Assembly: GCF_028994775.1 (NCBI RefSeq)
Contig: NZ_JAJQMN010000007.1
Span: forward strand, 306,931-370,930
DNA length: 64,000 bases
Direction: 5' to 3'
Source of the DNA: Promicromonospora iranensis
GTDB taxonomy: Bacteria > Actinomycetota > Actinomycetes > Actinomycetales > Cellulomonadaceae
Shown: positions 14,567 through 22,292 of the stretch, one piece after another
How positions within the stretch are numbered: the stretch's first letter is position 1
How the letters are laid out: each line of letters starts with the position of its first letter
Notes under the pieces: model-generated
The model's input: only the letters and a program-made list of their open reading frames with translations
Database searches by the model: none
Told to the model about the DNA's origin: nothing
Translations under genes and position numbers: made by a program

Positions 14567-15667
14567 ATGGACAACCCGAACTCCGCCACCCCGAGCCCGG
14601 CCCAGACCTCCGCGGACCCGAGTAGCCGCTCGAACCCGTGGTCCGATCGCGCCGACCTGGCCCAGCGCAGCCTGGACCACTTCTTCGGCACGGCCGAGCC
14701 GCAGCTGCTCGACAACACCTACCCGGTCGGGGACAACTCGACGTTCAACTACTGGTGGCTGGCCCACGTCATCGATGCGCGCCTCGACGCGTTCGCCCGG
14801 ACAGGGGATCAGGAGTGGCTGACGGCGGCCGAGGCGACGAGCACCAACCTGCGCGCCCGCAACGAGGGGTCGCTGTTCAACGACTACTTCGATGACATGC
14901 TCTGGTACGCGCTGGCCCTGGAACGACTGGCGCGTGCCACGGGCCGGAACGAGCCGCTGGACGACGCACGCGCCATCTGGGAGCACGTCGTCGAGCACGG
15001 GTGGAACGACACCCACGGTGCGAGCGTGGCCTGGCGCAAGCAGCAGCCCTACTACAAGAACACACCGGCCAACGGCCCGTTCGCCATCCTGTCCGCGCGC
15101 CTGCACGGGCACGATCCCGACCCGAGGTACCTGGACCACGGCACGGTGGCGTTCGACTGGATCACCGCCACGCTGGTGGGGCCTGACGGGTTCGTCGAGG
15201 ACGGCATCAACCGCGGGGGCGACGGCCGCATCGACACCCAGTGGCGCTTCACCTACAACCAGGGCCTGTACATCGGTGCCGCGGTCGCCCTCGACGGAGT
15301 ACTGCACGAGCCGGAGCTGGTGGGCCGGGCGCTGCGTACCGCCAGGACGGCGCTGGCCGAGCTGGCGCCCGACGGAGTCGTCGGCAGCGAGGGTGGCGGG
15401 GGCGACGAGGGCCTCTTCAAGGGCGTGCTCTACCGGTACCTGGGCACGCTCCTGGACCGGATCGGCCCGACGTCGTCCGACGCCGCGCCGCTGGTGGACT
15501 TCGTCCGCACGAGCACCGACCGACTGTGGGAGACGAGCCGACGCGACGGGTACCTGCTGGCGGGCGGTGACTGGCGTCGTCCCGCGGAGCCGCCGGTCTT
15601 CTACTCGAGCCAGCTGAGCGCCGTCATGGCGCTCGAGCTGCGTGCGTCGCTCGAGGCGCGGCGATGA
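14567..15667 (+). CDS. GH76 endo-alpha-1,6-mannanase, cytoplasmic
   Basis: This 366-residue (alpha/alpha)6 enzyme has the paired catalytic aspartates of GH76 at Asp109-Asp110 (NDYFDDMLWYAL). A TFNYWWLAHVIDARLDAF segment and a C-terminal GGDEGLFKGVLYRYLG segment also match the family. GH76 enzymes cut the alpha-1,6-mannan backbone of fungal mannan. It lacks a signal peptide, unlike the secreted homologue at 16942, so it likely shortens imported oligosaccharides for GH125. ATG 14567 follows GTAAGGA; upstream in-frame codons translate the repeat element and are excluded. It is the last gene before the regulator at 15731. Confidence 0.9.
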   Translation: MDNPNSATPSPAQTSADPSSRSNPWSDRADLAQRSLDHFFGTAEPQLLDNTYPVGDNSTFNYWWLAHVIDARLDAFARTGDQEWLTAAEATSTNLRARNEGSLFNDYFDDMLWYALALERLARATGRNEPLDDARAIWEHVVEHGWNDTHGASVAWRKQQPYYKNTPANGPFAILSARLHGHDPDPRYLDHGTVAFDWITATLVGPDGFVEDGINRGGDGRIDTQWRFTYNQGLYIGAAVALDGVLHEPELVGRALRTARTALAELAPDGVVGSEGGGGDEGLFKGVLYRYLGTLLDRIGPTSSDAAPLVDFVRTSTDRLWETSRRDGYLLAGGDWRRPAEPPVFYSSQLSAVMALELRASLEARR

Positions 15668-15689
15668 CCCGCCGCACCCGGTGGGGCAC

Positions 15690-15705
15690 GGTAGATTCAT
15701 CTGCC
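15690..15705 (+). promoter_or_regulatory. candidate operator before the GntR/LacI regulator
   Basis: GGTAGATTCATCTGCC has 7-bp inverted arms with one mismatch around TC. It overlaps a possible -10 (TAGATT, 15692-15697) about 35 bp before the GTG start of the regulator at 15731, a position suited to autoregulation. No second copy was found. Confidence 0.4.
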
Positions 15706-15730
15706 ACGTCCGATCGGTGAAGGGGCACGT

Positions 15731-16825
15731 GTGAGCCAGCCGCTCTACCTCGAGGTGTACGAGAAGCTCCGCGAGGCGATCCATGCAGGCACCTACGGTG
15801 TCGGCGACCGGATGCCCGCCGAGGCCGAGCTGACCAAGCAGCTCGGGGTCAGCGCCATCACGCTCAAGCGCGCGATGGACCTGCTGCGCGCCGACGGCTA
15901 CATCACCCGGCGGCCCCGGCTGGGCACCGTCGTCGTCAGCGAGACCGCCACGAACGCCGTCAGCACCGGGAGCGGACCCACCCCGTTGATCGGGTGCGTC
16001 CTGACGGACTTCGACGACACCTTCGGCACGCGGGTGCTGGCCGGGCTGCTCGACGCGTCGAGCACCGTCGCGAACCTCGTGATCAAGCGCAGCCTGGGCA
16101 ACCGTGAGGCGGAGGACGACATGGTGCGGGGCCTCGTGGCCGACGGCGTCCAGGGGCTGGTCCTCGAACCGAGCTCGTCGCAGTACGTGGCACCGGCGGT
16201 CCTGGAGCTGATCACCCAGTCGTTCCCGGTGGCCATCCTCGACCGGGTGTTCGACGGTGTCCCGGTGTCGTCGGTCTGCTCCGACAACGTCTCGGCGGGA
16301 CGCCAGGCCGCCGACGTCCTGTTCGCCGCGGGCTACGACCACGTCGGGCTGGTGTCGGCCGCCAGCAACGTCTCGACGGTGCAGGACCGGTTGGACGGCG
16401 TCGTCGCCGCGCACGCGACCCGGCACGTCCCGTTCGACCCGGCCCACCAGTTCCGGCAGGTCCGGTCCACGGTTCCGGGCAGTGGCGTCTCGCCCGACGA
16501 CGACATCGCCGAGCTCGAGAAGTTCCTCGCCACCAACCCCGGTCTGACAGGGCTGGTCGCCACGGAGTACAACATCGCCGTCCTGCTCCGCGAGGCCGCC
16601 CAGCGGGCCGGACGGACCGTCCCCGGTGACCTCGGCATCGTCTGTTTCGACCACCCGGACGCCTTCTACGACAAGGCTCGCTACCGGTTCACGCATATCC
16701 GGCAGGACGAGTCCCGCATGGGGCACGAGGCGGTCGACCTCGTTCTTCGCCAGATCCGCGGCGCCGGGCAGGTCAGGAAGGTCACGCTGCCGACCGAGCT
16801 GGTGCAGGGCAGCTCGACGCGCTGA
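15731..16825 (+). CDS. GntR-type HTH / LacI-type sensor hybrid regulator (AraR-like architecture)
   Basis: Residues 1-75 form a GntR winged helix (PLYLEVYEKLREAIHAGTY, then LGVSAITLKRAMDLLRADGY and ITRRPRLGTVV). Residues about 85-360 form a LacI/periplasmic-binding-like sugar sensor, with VSAASNVSTVQDRL and GIVCFDHPDAF segments. This domain swap is known from AraR of Bacillus subtilis, where the sensor binds the sugar and releases DNA. Lying between two GH76 genes, it probably controls the mannan genes. GTG 15731 opens 364 residues. Confidence 0.9.
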   Translation: MSQPLYLEVYEKLREAIHAGTYGVGDRMPAEAELTKQLGVSAITLKRAMDLLRADGYITRRPRLGTVVVSETATNAVSTGSGPTPLIGCVLTDFDDTFGTRVLAGLLDASSTVANLVIKRSLGNREAEDDMVRGLVADGVQGLVLEPSSSQYVAPAVLELITQSFPVAILDRVFDGVPVSSVCSDNVSAGRQAADVLFAAGYDHVGLVSAASNVSTVQDRLDGVVAAHATRHVPFDPAHQFRQVRSTVPGSGVSPDDDIAELEKFLATNPGLTGLVATEYNIAVLLREAAQRAGRTVPGDLGIVCFDHPDAFYDKARYRFTHIRQDESRMGHEAVDLVLRQIRGAGQVRKVTLPTELVQGSSTR

Positions 16826-16884
16826 GGCCCGTTCCGGATCGGCAGATCCACGTCAACAGATGGGTGCATTTAACCCTTTCCTCC

Positions 16885-16934
16885 TATAGGTTTTGAGACG
16901 AATCCGGGACGCAACGTTGCACCCGGGGGAGGAG
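16885..16934 (+). promoter_or_regulatory. promoter-proximal palindrome and ribosome binding site of the secreted GH76
   Basis: A possible -10 (TATAGG, 16885-16890) is followed by a perfect 10-bp palindrome GCAACGTTGC (16911-16920) framed by CCGGG (16904-16908) and CCCGG (16922-16926). GGGGGAGGAG (16925-16934) is the Shine-Dalgarno sequence for ATG 16942. The palindrome has the central CG expected of LacI-family operators and sits where a bound repressor would block transcription of the extracellular mannanase. Confidence 0.5.
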
Positions 16935-16941
16935 CTCATCG

Positions 16942-18840
16942 ATGTCGATGCTGCGTCGCATCCGCCTTGTCCTGATCAGCCTTGCCGTCGTCGTCGGTCT
17001 GCAGCCGGTCGTCGCGGTGCAAGCCGCCACACCGCCGGGGGATCCGACGTCCTCCGGCTCGACCGAGGTCGCCCGCGCCCGCGTCGCCACCGAGGTCCTG
17101 CTGGACTCGTACGACGAGCAGAAGGCCTGGTTCCCGTCGAGCTGGTGGAACTCCGCCGTCGCGCTGCAGACCATGGGCGACTACATGCTGCGCACCGGCG
17201 ACCGGAGCTACGTCGACGAGCTGGACCACAGCTTCGAGACCAACAAGGGCCCGTTCCCGGCCGGCGAGCGGTCGACCGACGAGATCTACGGCAACTTCAC
17301 GAGCCGCGCGATCGACGACGCCGGGTGGTGGGCGCTGAACTGGGTCACCGCCTACGACCTGACCGGCGACCAGAAGTACCTCGACATGGCGGGCACCATC
17401 GCCGACTTCATGCACGGGTTCTGGGACCCGAGCACCTGCGGCGGCGGGATCTGGTGGAACGAGGAACGGACCTACAAGAACGCCGTCACCAACGGCCAGT
17501 GGATCCGGCTGACGGCCGAGCTGCACAACCGCATCCCGGGTGACACGGCGTGGCTGGAGCGGGCCGAGGAGGCCTGGGACTGGTACACCGCCAGCGGCAT
17601 GATCAACGCCGAGGGCCTGGTCAACGACGGGCTGACCGACGACTGCGCCAACAATCGCGACACCGTGTGGAGCTACAACCAGGGCCTCGGCATCGGTGCC
17701 GCGCTCGAGCTGTACCGGGCGACGGGAGACGCGGAGCTGCTCGGCGCCGCGCGGGAGCTGGCCGACGCGGCGCTCGGATCTGACGCGCTGGTCACCGGCG
17801 GGGTGCTCACGGAGTCGTGCGATCCGCTGGGGCGGACGTGCGACGACAACCAGAAGCAGTTCAAGGGCATCTTCATGCGGTACTTCACGGAGCTGGCCGA
17901 CACCACGGGCGACCCGCGCTACGAGGAGTTCGTGGACCGCCAGGCCGAGTCGATCTGGGCGAACGACCGCGACTCCGCGGAGCGGCTGGGCCTGCGCTGG
18001 GCGGGTGCGAGCACCGAGGCGTCGCCGAACGTCTTCGACTGGCGTACCCAGGCCAGTGCCCTCAGCGCGTTGATCGCCGACGTCCCCCAGGACGCGCCGA
18101 GCCGGTCACTGTCCGCGACGATGTCCCCGACGCAGCTGGTCGTGATGCCCAGCCCTGGCGCGACGTCGGCGGTGCGGACCGCGGTCGAGGTGGCGGCGAC
18201 GTCGGACGGGCGGCCCGTGCGAGCCGACGTGCGGGTCAGCGGTCCGGAGGGCTGGACGGTGGACCCGTCCCGGAGCCGGGTCCGGCTGGCCCCGGCGGGC
18301 GACGGCAATCCGGCCCGGTCGAGCGTCCCGCTCGACGTCACGGTGCCCGCGAACACCCCTGACGGCAGCTATCCGCTGACCGTGACGGTCACGGCGAAGC
18401 CGGGGCTCAGCTACACCACGAGGGTCACGGTCCAGGTCGCGAGCACCATCGACTTCGACGCCGGGTCGACGGAGGAGCTCGCGTGGCTCTGGGACGCGGG
18501 CGGCTCCGGCCTGAGCCATGTCGGGAGCCGGTTCGCCGACGGCACCAGCCATTTCGTCTACAAGTTCCCGTTCCCCGCCGAGGCCACCTCCGCCGAGGCG
18601 ACCCTGACCATCGACAACCAGTACGTCGTCGAGATCGGTCCTGACGGCGAGACCTGGACCACCGTGCTGGCCGAGGACGAGCCGATCAGGGACGGCTCCA
18701 ACAAGGCTGACCACACCCTTGACCTGACGCCGCACCTCGGTCCGGACAAGGCCGTCTACATCCGGGTGACCGACGCCTTCCCCGAGGACGGCTGGGGCGG
18801 CGGGGTCTATCACGTGTCGGCGCAGTTCGGGACGTCCTGA
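16942..18840 (+). CDS. secreted GH76 alpha-1,6-mannanase with C-terminal beta domains
   Basis: The 632-residue precursor starts with a Sec signal peptide (basic MLRRIR, hydrophobic core, cleavage near AVQA-A at residue 28). The GH76 catalytic domain spans about residues 40-380 and has paired Asp125-Asp126 (SRAIDDAGWWALNW). A linker leads to a NEW3-like beta-sandwich (about 395-505; VSGPEGWTVDPS) and a last domain of about 130 residues (STIDFDAGSTEELAWLWD) that resembles an accessory or carbohydrate-binding module. It is the only exported polysaccharide hydrolase of the locus and would start backbone cleavage outside the cell. It has its own promoter region with a palindromic operator candidate. 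Confidence 0.9.
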   Translation: MSMLRRIRLVLISLAVVVGLQPVVAVQAATPPGDPTSSGSTEVARARVATEVLLDSYDEQKAWFPSSWWNSAVALQTMGDYMLRTGDRSYVDELDHSFETNKGPFPAGERSTDEIYGNFTSRAIDDAGWWALNWVTAYDLTGDQKYLDMAGTIADFMHGFWDPSTCGGGIWWNEERTYKNAVTNGQWIRLTAELHNRIPGDTAWLERAEEAWDWYTASGMINAEGLVNDGLTDDCANNRDTVWSYNQGLGIGAALELYRATGDAELLGAARELADAALGSDALVTGGVLTESCDPLGRTCDDNQKQFKGIFMRYFTELADTTGDPRYEEFVDRQAESIWANDRDSAERLGLRWAGASTEASPNVFDWRTQASALSALIADVPQDAPSRSLSATMSPTQLVVMPSPGATSAVRTAVEVAATSDGRPVRADVRVSGPEGWTVDPSRSRVRLAPAGDGNPARSSVPLDVTVPANTPDGSYPLTVTVTAKPGLSYTTRVTVQVASTIDFDAGSTEELAWLWDAGGSGLSHVGSRFADGTSHFVYKFPFPAEATSAEATLTIDNQYVVEIGPDGETWTTVLAEDEPIRDGSNKADHTLDLTPHLGPDKAVYIRVTDAFPEDGWGGGVYHVSAQFGTS

Positions 18841-18912
18841 CCGGCCGGCGAACGGTCGGTACCCACGACCGTCGCCGCGGGACGGGCGGCGGCCACGGGA
18901 CAGGCGATGGCT

Positions 18913-18954
18913 ACTTGACAGACGGTGGCAAGTACTTGCTACCGTCTGTCAAGT
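18913..18954. promoter_or_regulatory. 42-bp near-perfect palindrome covering promoter and start of the HTH gene
   Basis: The 42 bases are palindromic at 20 of 21 positions; only the pair 18927/18940 (G and T) fails. The outer arms are ACTTGACAGACGGT and its complement, and the centre is GCAAGTACTTGC. The left arm contains a perfect -35 TTGACA (18915-18920); TGCTAC (18937-18942) is a possible -10 after 16 bp. Transcription would then start at or near GTG 18953, giving a leaderless mRNA with the operator covering the whole promoter. Autoregulation by the encoded HTH protein is the simplest reading. Confidence 0.8.
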
Positions 18955-19477
18955 GAGCACAGAGGAGCACGTAGCGCTGGCCGGCGAGCTGCTGAGCCTG
19001 GTCGAGCGCCGGATCATCGACCCGCTGGAGATCCTGTTCGGCTCGGACGACCCGGATGGTGCGGACGGTGCGCACCGGGTGAACGACGTGGTCGCGCCCG
19101 TCAGGGAACGAGCACGCATCGAGGCCGAGGTGTGGGCCGCGCAGCTGTTGGGGAGGGACGAGCGGCTCGCGGGACGCACCGCGGCACGGCTGATCGCCTC
19201 GCTCTTTCCCGCCGACGGCCCGTTCGACCCGCCCGACGAGTGGTGGAGCACGGCCTTCGGCCGGGTGGTCGCCCAGCGGATCGGGCATCCGGGCCGGACG
19301 GCGGTGTCGTTCGCCGTGGCGGGGGCGATGCTCGGCATCACCCGGCAGGGGGTGCACGACCTCGTCAAGCGCGCGAAGCTCGCCCGCCACCCCGACGGCG
19401 GAGTGACCACCGCGTCGGTCCAGGCGCGACTCAACCAGCCGAAGGGGTTCCATGTCGCACGACGTGACGGTCACTGA
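18953..19477 (+). CDS. small helix-turn-helix protein, probably autoregulated
   Basis: This 174-residue protein has no recognised family name. Its N-terminal about 110 residues are helical and acidic with a conserved-looking WWSTAFGRVVAQR stretch. The C-terminal part resembles an HTH with a short wing (VAGAMLGITRQGVHDLVKRA, then KLARHPDGGVTTASVQARL). The GTG start is embedded in the right arm of a 42-bp palindrome and lacks a Shine-Dalgarno sequence, consistent with leaderless translation. The stop lies 26 bp inside the following hydrolase gene, so the pair is co-transcribed. I infer a transcriptional repressor of itself and the hydrolase; ligand unknown. Confidence 0.75.
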   Translation: MSTEEHVALAGELLSLVERRIIDPLEILFGSDDPDGADGAHRVNDVVAPVRERARIEAEVWAAQLLGRDERLAGRTAARLIASLFPADGPFDPPDEWWSTAFGRVVAQRIGHPGRTAVSFAVAGAMLGITRQGVHDLVKRAKLARHPDGGVTTASVQARLNQPKGFHVARRDGH

Positions 19478-20282
19478 CCACGAGATCCCGATCGCGGTAC
19501 GGGACTCCGGCACGGACGGCCGGCCCGTCCTCCTGCTCCACGGTCTCGGCGGCACGCTGGAGGCGTGGACGCAGCTGGACCTCGGCGGGTGCCGGACCGT
19601 GGCCATGGATCTGCGCGGCCACGGTCTGTCCGGTGACGGACCCTGGGAGTGGGAGCGGGCCCTGGACGACGTCGAGGCGGTGGTGCGGAGCCTTGGCCTG
19701 GGCGACCCCGCGGTCGTCGGGCACTCGCTCGGCGGCATGCTCGCCGTGCAGTGGGCCCTGCGTCATCCGGACTGCCCCGCCGTCGTGGACCTGGACGGGC
19801 TGAGGTCCGCGGAGAGCGACGTGGAAAACTATCCGGGGATGGATCCCGCCATGCGGGACCAGGAGCTGGCGAACCTGAAGGCCGCCTTCGACGCCCAGGC
19901 CATGGCGATGGACCGGCCACTGCCGCCCGAGCTGCGGGCGATGTTCCCGCAGCGGGCGCTGGTCGAGCGGGACGGGCAGACCTACGGCAGGCCCGCCGCA
20001 CGGCTCCTGGAGGAGGTCCGGTACACGCCCGAGTTCCGGGACACGATCCCCCTGCTGCGTCAGGTCGCCTGCCCGACCCTCGTGGTGATCCCGACCCATG
20101 ACCCGCCCGGGATGCCGGGCGGGGACCTGATGGAGGCGTTCCGGCGGGGTATCCGCCGCGACCTCGCCGGGCTGCCGGACCACATCCAGGTCAGGGAGCT
20201 GGAGGCGAGCCACGGCATGCTCGCCGAGCGGCCCCGGGAGCTCGGCGACCTCATCGCCGGGTTCCTCCGTGCGGGCGGCTGA
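19452..20282 (+). CDS. alpha/beta-fold hydrolase
   Basis: This 276-residue hydrolase has the oxyanion segment LLLHGLGG, the nucleophile elbow GHSLGG, an acid candidate in PTHDPPG and the late histidine in EASHGM, giving a complete catalytic triad. ATG 19452 follows AAGGGG. It overlaps the HTH gene by 26 bp and is presumably under the same palindromic operator. The substrate cannot be told; esterase, lactonase and haloperoxidase-like activities are all possible in this family. Confidence 0.88.
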   Translation: MSHDVTVTDHEIPIAVRDSGTDGRPVLLLHGLGGTLEAWTQLDLGGCRTVAMDLRGHGLSGDGPWEWERALDDVEAVVRSLGLGDPAVVGHSLGGMLAVQWALRHPDCPAVVDLDGLRSAESDVENYPGMDPAMRDQELANLKAAFDAQAMAMDRPLPPELRAMFPQRALVERDGQTYGRPAARLLEEVRYTPEFRDTIPLLRQVACPTLVVIPTHDPPGMPGGDLMEAFRRGIRRDLAGLPDHIQVRELEASHGMLAERPRELGDLIAGFLRAGG

Positions 20283-20316
20283 GCGGTCCGCCGCGGCTGT
20301 TCAAGCCGTCGAGCCG

Positions 20317-20793
20317 TCAGGCCGCCTGGTGGGCCGAGGACAGGGCAGGCTGGGGCTCGGTGACGGGCTCGCCGGCCTGCTCGGGGCCTTCGTCAGCGCC
20401 CCGGCCAGGGCCCTCGGCAAGGTTCTGACCCGCGCCCGGACCGGCGTCCTGCGGGTGCTCCAGCGGCCGGACGCAGTCCAGCGCGTGCGCCAGCGTGTGC
20501 TGCGTGATGCCGCCGTGGTCGACTTCCTCCTGCAGCGCGGTCATGACCTGGTCGGCCGCCACACGCACCGGGATCTGGGCCTTGTCGGCGGCGTCGAGCA
20601 GGATCTGGGCGGCCTGGTCCTCGTCGCAGCGACGCGCCACCACGACCACGCTCTTGGCCCGTTCGATCATCGCCTCGCCGAGAAGGGCAGGGGAGACGAG
20701 CTCGTCCACCCGGTCGGGACGGTCGCTGTCGAAGCCGAAGCCACCCCCGACGTCGTCGGCGAAGGTGCTACGAGGCTGGTTGACGGATGACAT
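20317..20793 (-). CDS. ANTAR-domain protein
   Basis: The 158-residue product contains an ANTAR-like RNA-binding three-helix segment (LLGEAMIERAKSVVVVARRC, then DEDQAAQILLDAADKAQIPV and RVAADQVMTAL), about residues 37-90. ANTAR proteins bind paired hexanucleotide hairpins in nascent RNA and act as antiterminators. There is no GAF, PAS or receiver domain in front, and the C-terminal about 60 residues are Pro/Gly/Glu-rich. ATG 20793 is preceded by GGGAGGTT; the frame is open upstream, but that extension is unconserved and crosses the promoter. A -10 TATACT lies upstream on the same strand. Confidence 0.75.
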   Translation of the reverse strand: MSSVNQPRSTFADDVGGGFGFDSDRPDRVDELVSPALLGEAMIERAKSVVVVARRCDEDQAAQILLDAADKAQIPVRVAADQVMTALQEEVDHGGITQHTLAHALDCVRPLEHPQDAGPGAGQNLAEGPGRGADEGPEQAGEPVTEPQPALSSAHQAA

Positions 20794-20850
20794 GTGAACC
20801 TCCCAGATCCCCTGCGGACCTGGAGCCACTTCATGACTCCCGAGTTCCTG

Positions 20851-20879
20851 AGTATAGAGCGCTTCGGACGATTCGGACA
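20851..20879 (-). promoter_or_regulatory. candidate promoter of the ANTAR gene
   Basis: Read on the minus strand: -35 TGTCCG (20874-20879), 17-bp spacer, -10 TATACT (20851-20856). Transcription would begin about 50 bp before ATG 20793. The spacer contains a directly repeated ttcggac motif. Confidence 0.5.
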
Positions 20880-20917
20880 GGGCCTCATCGTTCGGCAGCA
20901 TTCGGCAGTATGGGGGT

Positions 20918-21412
20918 ATGAGTTCATCAGATGTCAAAACGGACCTCGCCTCCACCATCGCCGAGGTCGAGGCCCAGGAGGCCGAGCTGGTCCTGACCAC
21001 GTTCACGCACGAGGAGGCCTGGCGCCTGGGCGCCCGGCTCGTCGAGCTGGCGACCGAGCGCGATCTGCCGGTGGCCGTGGACATCCGCAAGGGCACACAG
21101 CAGGTGTTCCACGCGGCGCGGCCCGGCACGACCCCGGACAACGACTCCTGGATCAAGCGCAAGGTGCGGGTGGTCTACCGGTTCGGGGCGTCGTCGTACC
21201 TGGTGGGGCTGCGGGCCAGGGCGAAGGGGAAGGACTTCAACGCCGACCAGGGCCTGCTGTTCCAGGAGTACGCCGCGCACGGTGGGGCCTTCCCGGTGCG
21301 CGTCGCGGGCGTCGGCATCGTCGGCGTCGTCACCGTGTCAGGCCTGGCGCAGCAGGACGACCACGCTCTCGTGGTGGAGGCGCTGCGTGAGCTGGTGGCG
21401 CCCCAGATGTGA
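20918..21412 (+). CDS. UPF0303 / GlcG-like (DUF336) heme-degrading-domain protein
   Basis: This 164-residue protein matches the UPF0303 family: FTHEEAWRLGARLVELA, then LPVAVDIRKGTQQVFHAA, WIKRKVRVVYRFGASSY and a C-terminal GGAFPVRVAGVGIVGVVTVS strand pair. Homologues adopt the GlcG/HbpS-like fold, which binds small ligands or heme; function is not established. It is divergent from the ANTAR gene. ATG 20918 lies six bases after CAGTAT, so leaderless transcription is possible; GGGGG is the only ribosome-binding-like sequence. Confidence 0.85.
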   Translation: MSSSDVKTDLASTIAEVEAQEAELVLTTFTHEEAWRLGARLVELATERDLPVAVDIRKGTQQVFHAARPGTTPDNDSWIKRKVRVVYRFGASSYLVGLRARAKGKDFNADQGLLFQEYAAHGGAFPVRVAGVGIVGVVTVSGLAQQDDHALVVEALRELVAPQM

Positions 21413-21446
21413 CACCTGATATGTGACACCTGGCGACCGCCGACCC

Positions 21447-21530
21447 GCGGTGGTCCGTCTCGGCTCGGGCTCGGCTCGGGCTCGGCTCGGGCTCGGCTTG
21501 GTCTCGGCTCACCCCGAGACGGACCACCGC
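21447..21530. repeat. 17-bp perfect inverted repeat with a tandem-repeat loop at the end of the ricin-lectin gene
   Basis: A 17-bp segment at 21447-21463 is the exact reverse complement of 21514-21530, which is the last coding part of the lectin gene (QRWSV). The 50-bp interval between holds about four copies of a 12-bp tcgggctcggct unit and the lectin stop codon. It can form a long hairpin between two convergent genes and could act as a bidirectional terminator. It could also be a copied gene end expanded by slippage. Confidence 0.8.
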
Positions 21531-22156
21531 TGGTTGTCCCCGGCGTGGCAGTCGTACACGATCACCGGCGTCTCGTTGTCGGTGGCCGCGCCGGAGACGT
21601 CCAGGCACAGTCCCGTGGCCGCGTTGCGCACCGTGCCGTCGGCCTGCGGTGCCCACTGCTGGTTCGCGCCGCCGTGGCAGGTCCAGATCGTCACCGCGGC
21701 CCCGGACGTCCCGCCGCTCGGGTCGTCCAGGCACATGGAGCCGAGGGCGCGCAGCTCCCCGGAGGGGGACGCGGTCCACTGCTGGCTCGCGGTGTCGTTG
21801 CAGTCGTAGAGCTGCAGCGCGGCGCCGTCCGTGGCCGTGCCACCGGGGATGTCGAGGCACCGGCCGGACGCCACGCCCTGGAGCGTCACCACCGCCGGAG
21901 CGGGTGGGGTCGCGCTCGGGGTGGGTGACGGGTCCGGGCTCGCCGAGGCGCGCGGGCCCGGCGCCGGCGAGCTCGCGGACGCCGACGGGGACGTCGACGG
22001 GGACACCGACGCGTCGGCCGCCCCCTGTGGGTCGGAGGCGTCCCGCGTCAGCACCCACACCGTGCCGATCACCGCCGCGAGCGCCAGGACCACGGCGAGC
22101 GCCCCTACGAGCATCCCGGCGGACAGGCGGCGGCGCGGTGTGACGTGGTCGTACAT
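21509..22156 (-). CDS. membrane-anchored ricin-type (CBM13) lectin domain protein
   Basis: The 215-residue protein has a short cytoplasmic N-terminus, one membrane helix (residues about 13-36, MLVGALAVVLALAAVIGTVW) and a Ser/Pro-rich external linker of about 55 residues. A ricin B-type beta-trefoil with three CLD-type strands and QxW motifs (SQQWTAS, NQQWAPQ, NQRWSVS) follows. Such domains bind galactose- or xylose-containing glycans. No catalytic domain is attached, so it may tether the cell to polysaccharide. Its 3' end forms one arm of a long inverted repeat. Confidence 0.88.
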   Translation of the reverse strand: MYDHVTPRRRLSAGMLVGALAVVLALAAVIGTVWVLTRDASDPQGAADASVSPSTSPSASASSPAPGPRASASPDPSPTPSATPPAPAVVTLQGVASGRCLDIPGGTATDGAALQLYDCNDTASQQWTASPSGELRALGSMCLDDPSGGTSGAAVTIWTCHGGANQQWAPQADGTVRNAATGLCLDVSGAATDNETPVIVYDCHAGDNQRWSVSG

Positions 22157-22292
22157 CCTGACGTTTCCTTTCGGGCCCTGACGTCGTTCGCGCGGGCCAG
22201 CCGCACCCTACTGCGTCGTCCGCGCGGGTAGGTTCGACCAGGAGACCAGGCGAGCAACGCGTCGAGACAGGGTGGTCGAGACGCCGGAAGGC

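Noticed and set aside
14033..16726. 897-codon minus-strand open frame across the GH76 and regulator genes
   Set aside because: It runs antisense to two well-supported genes and through the repeat element, with no known domain.
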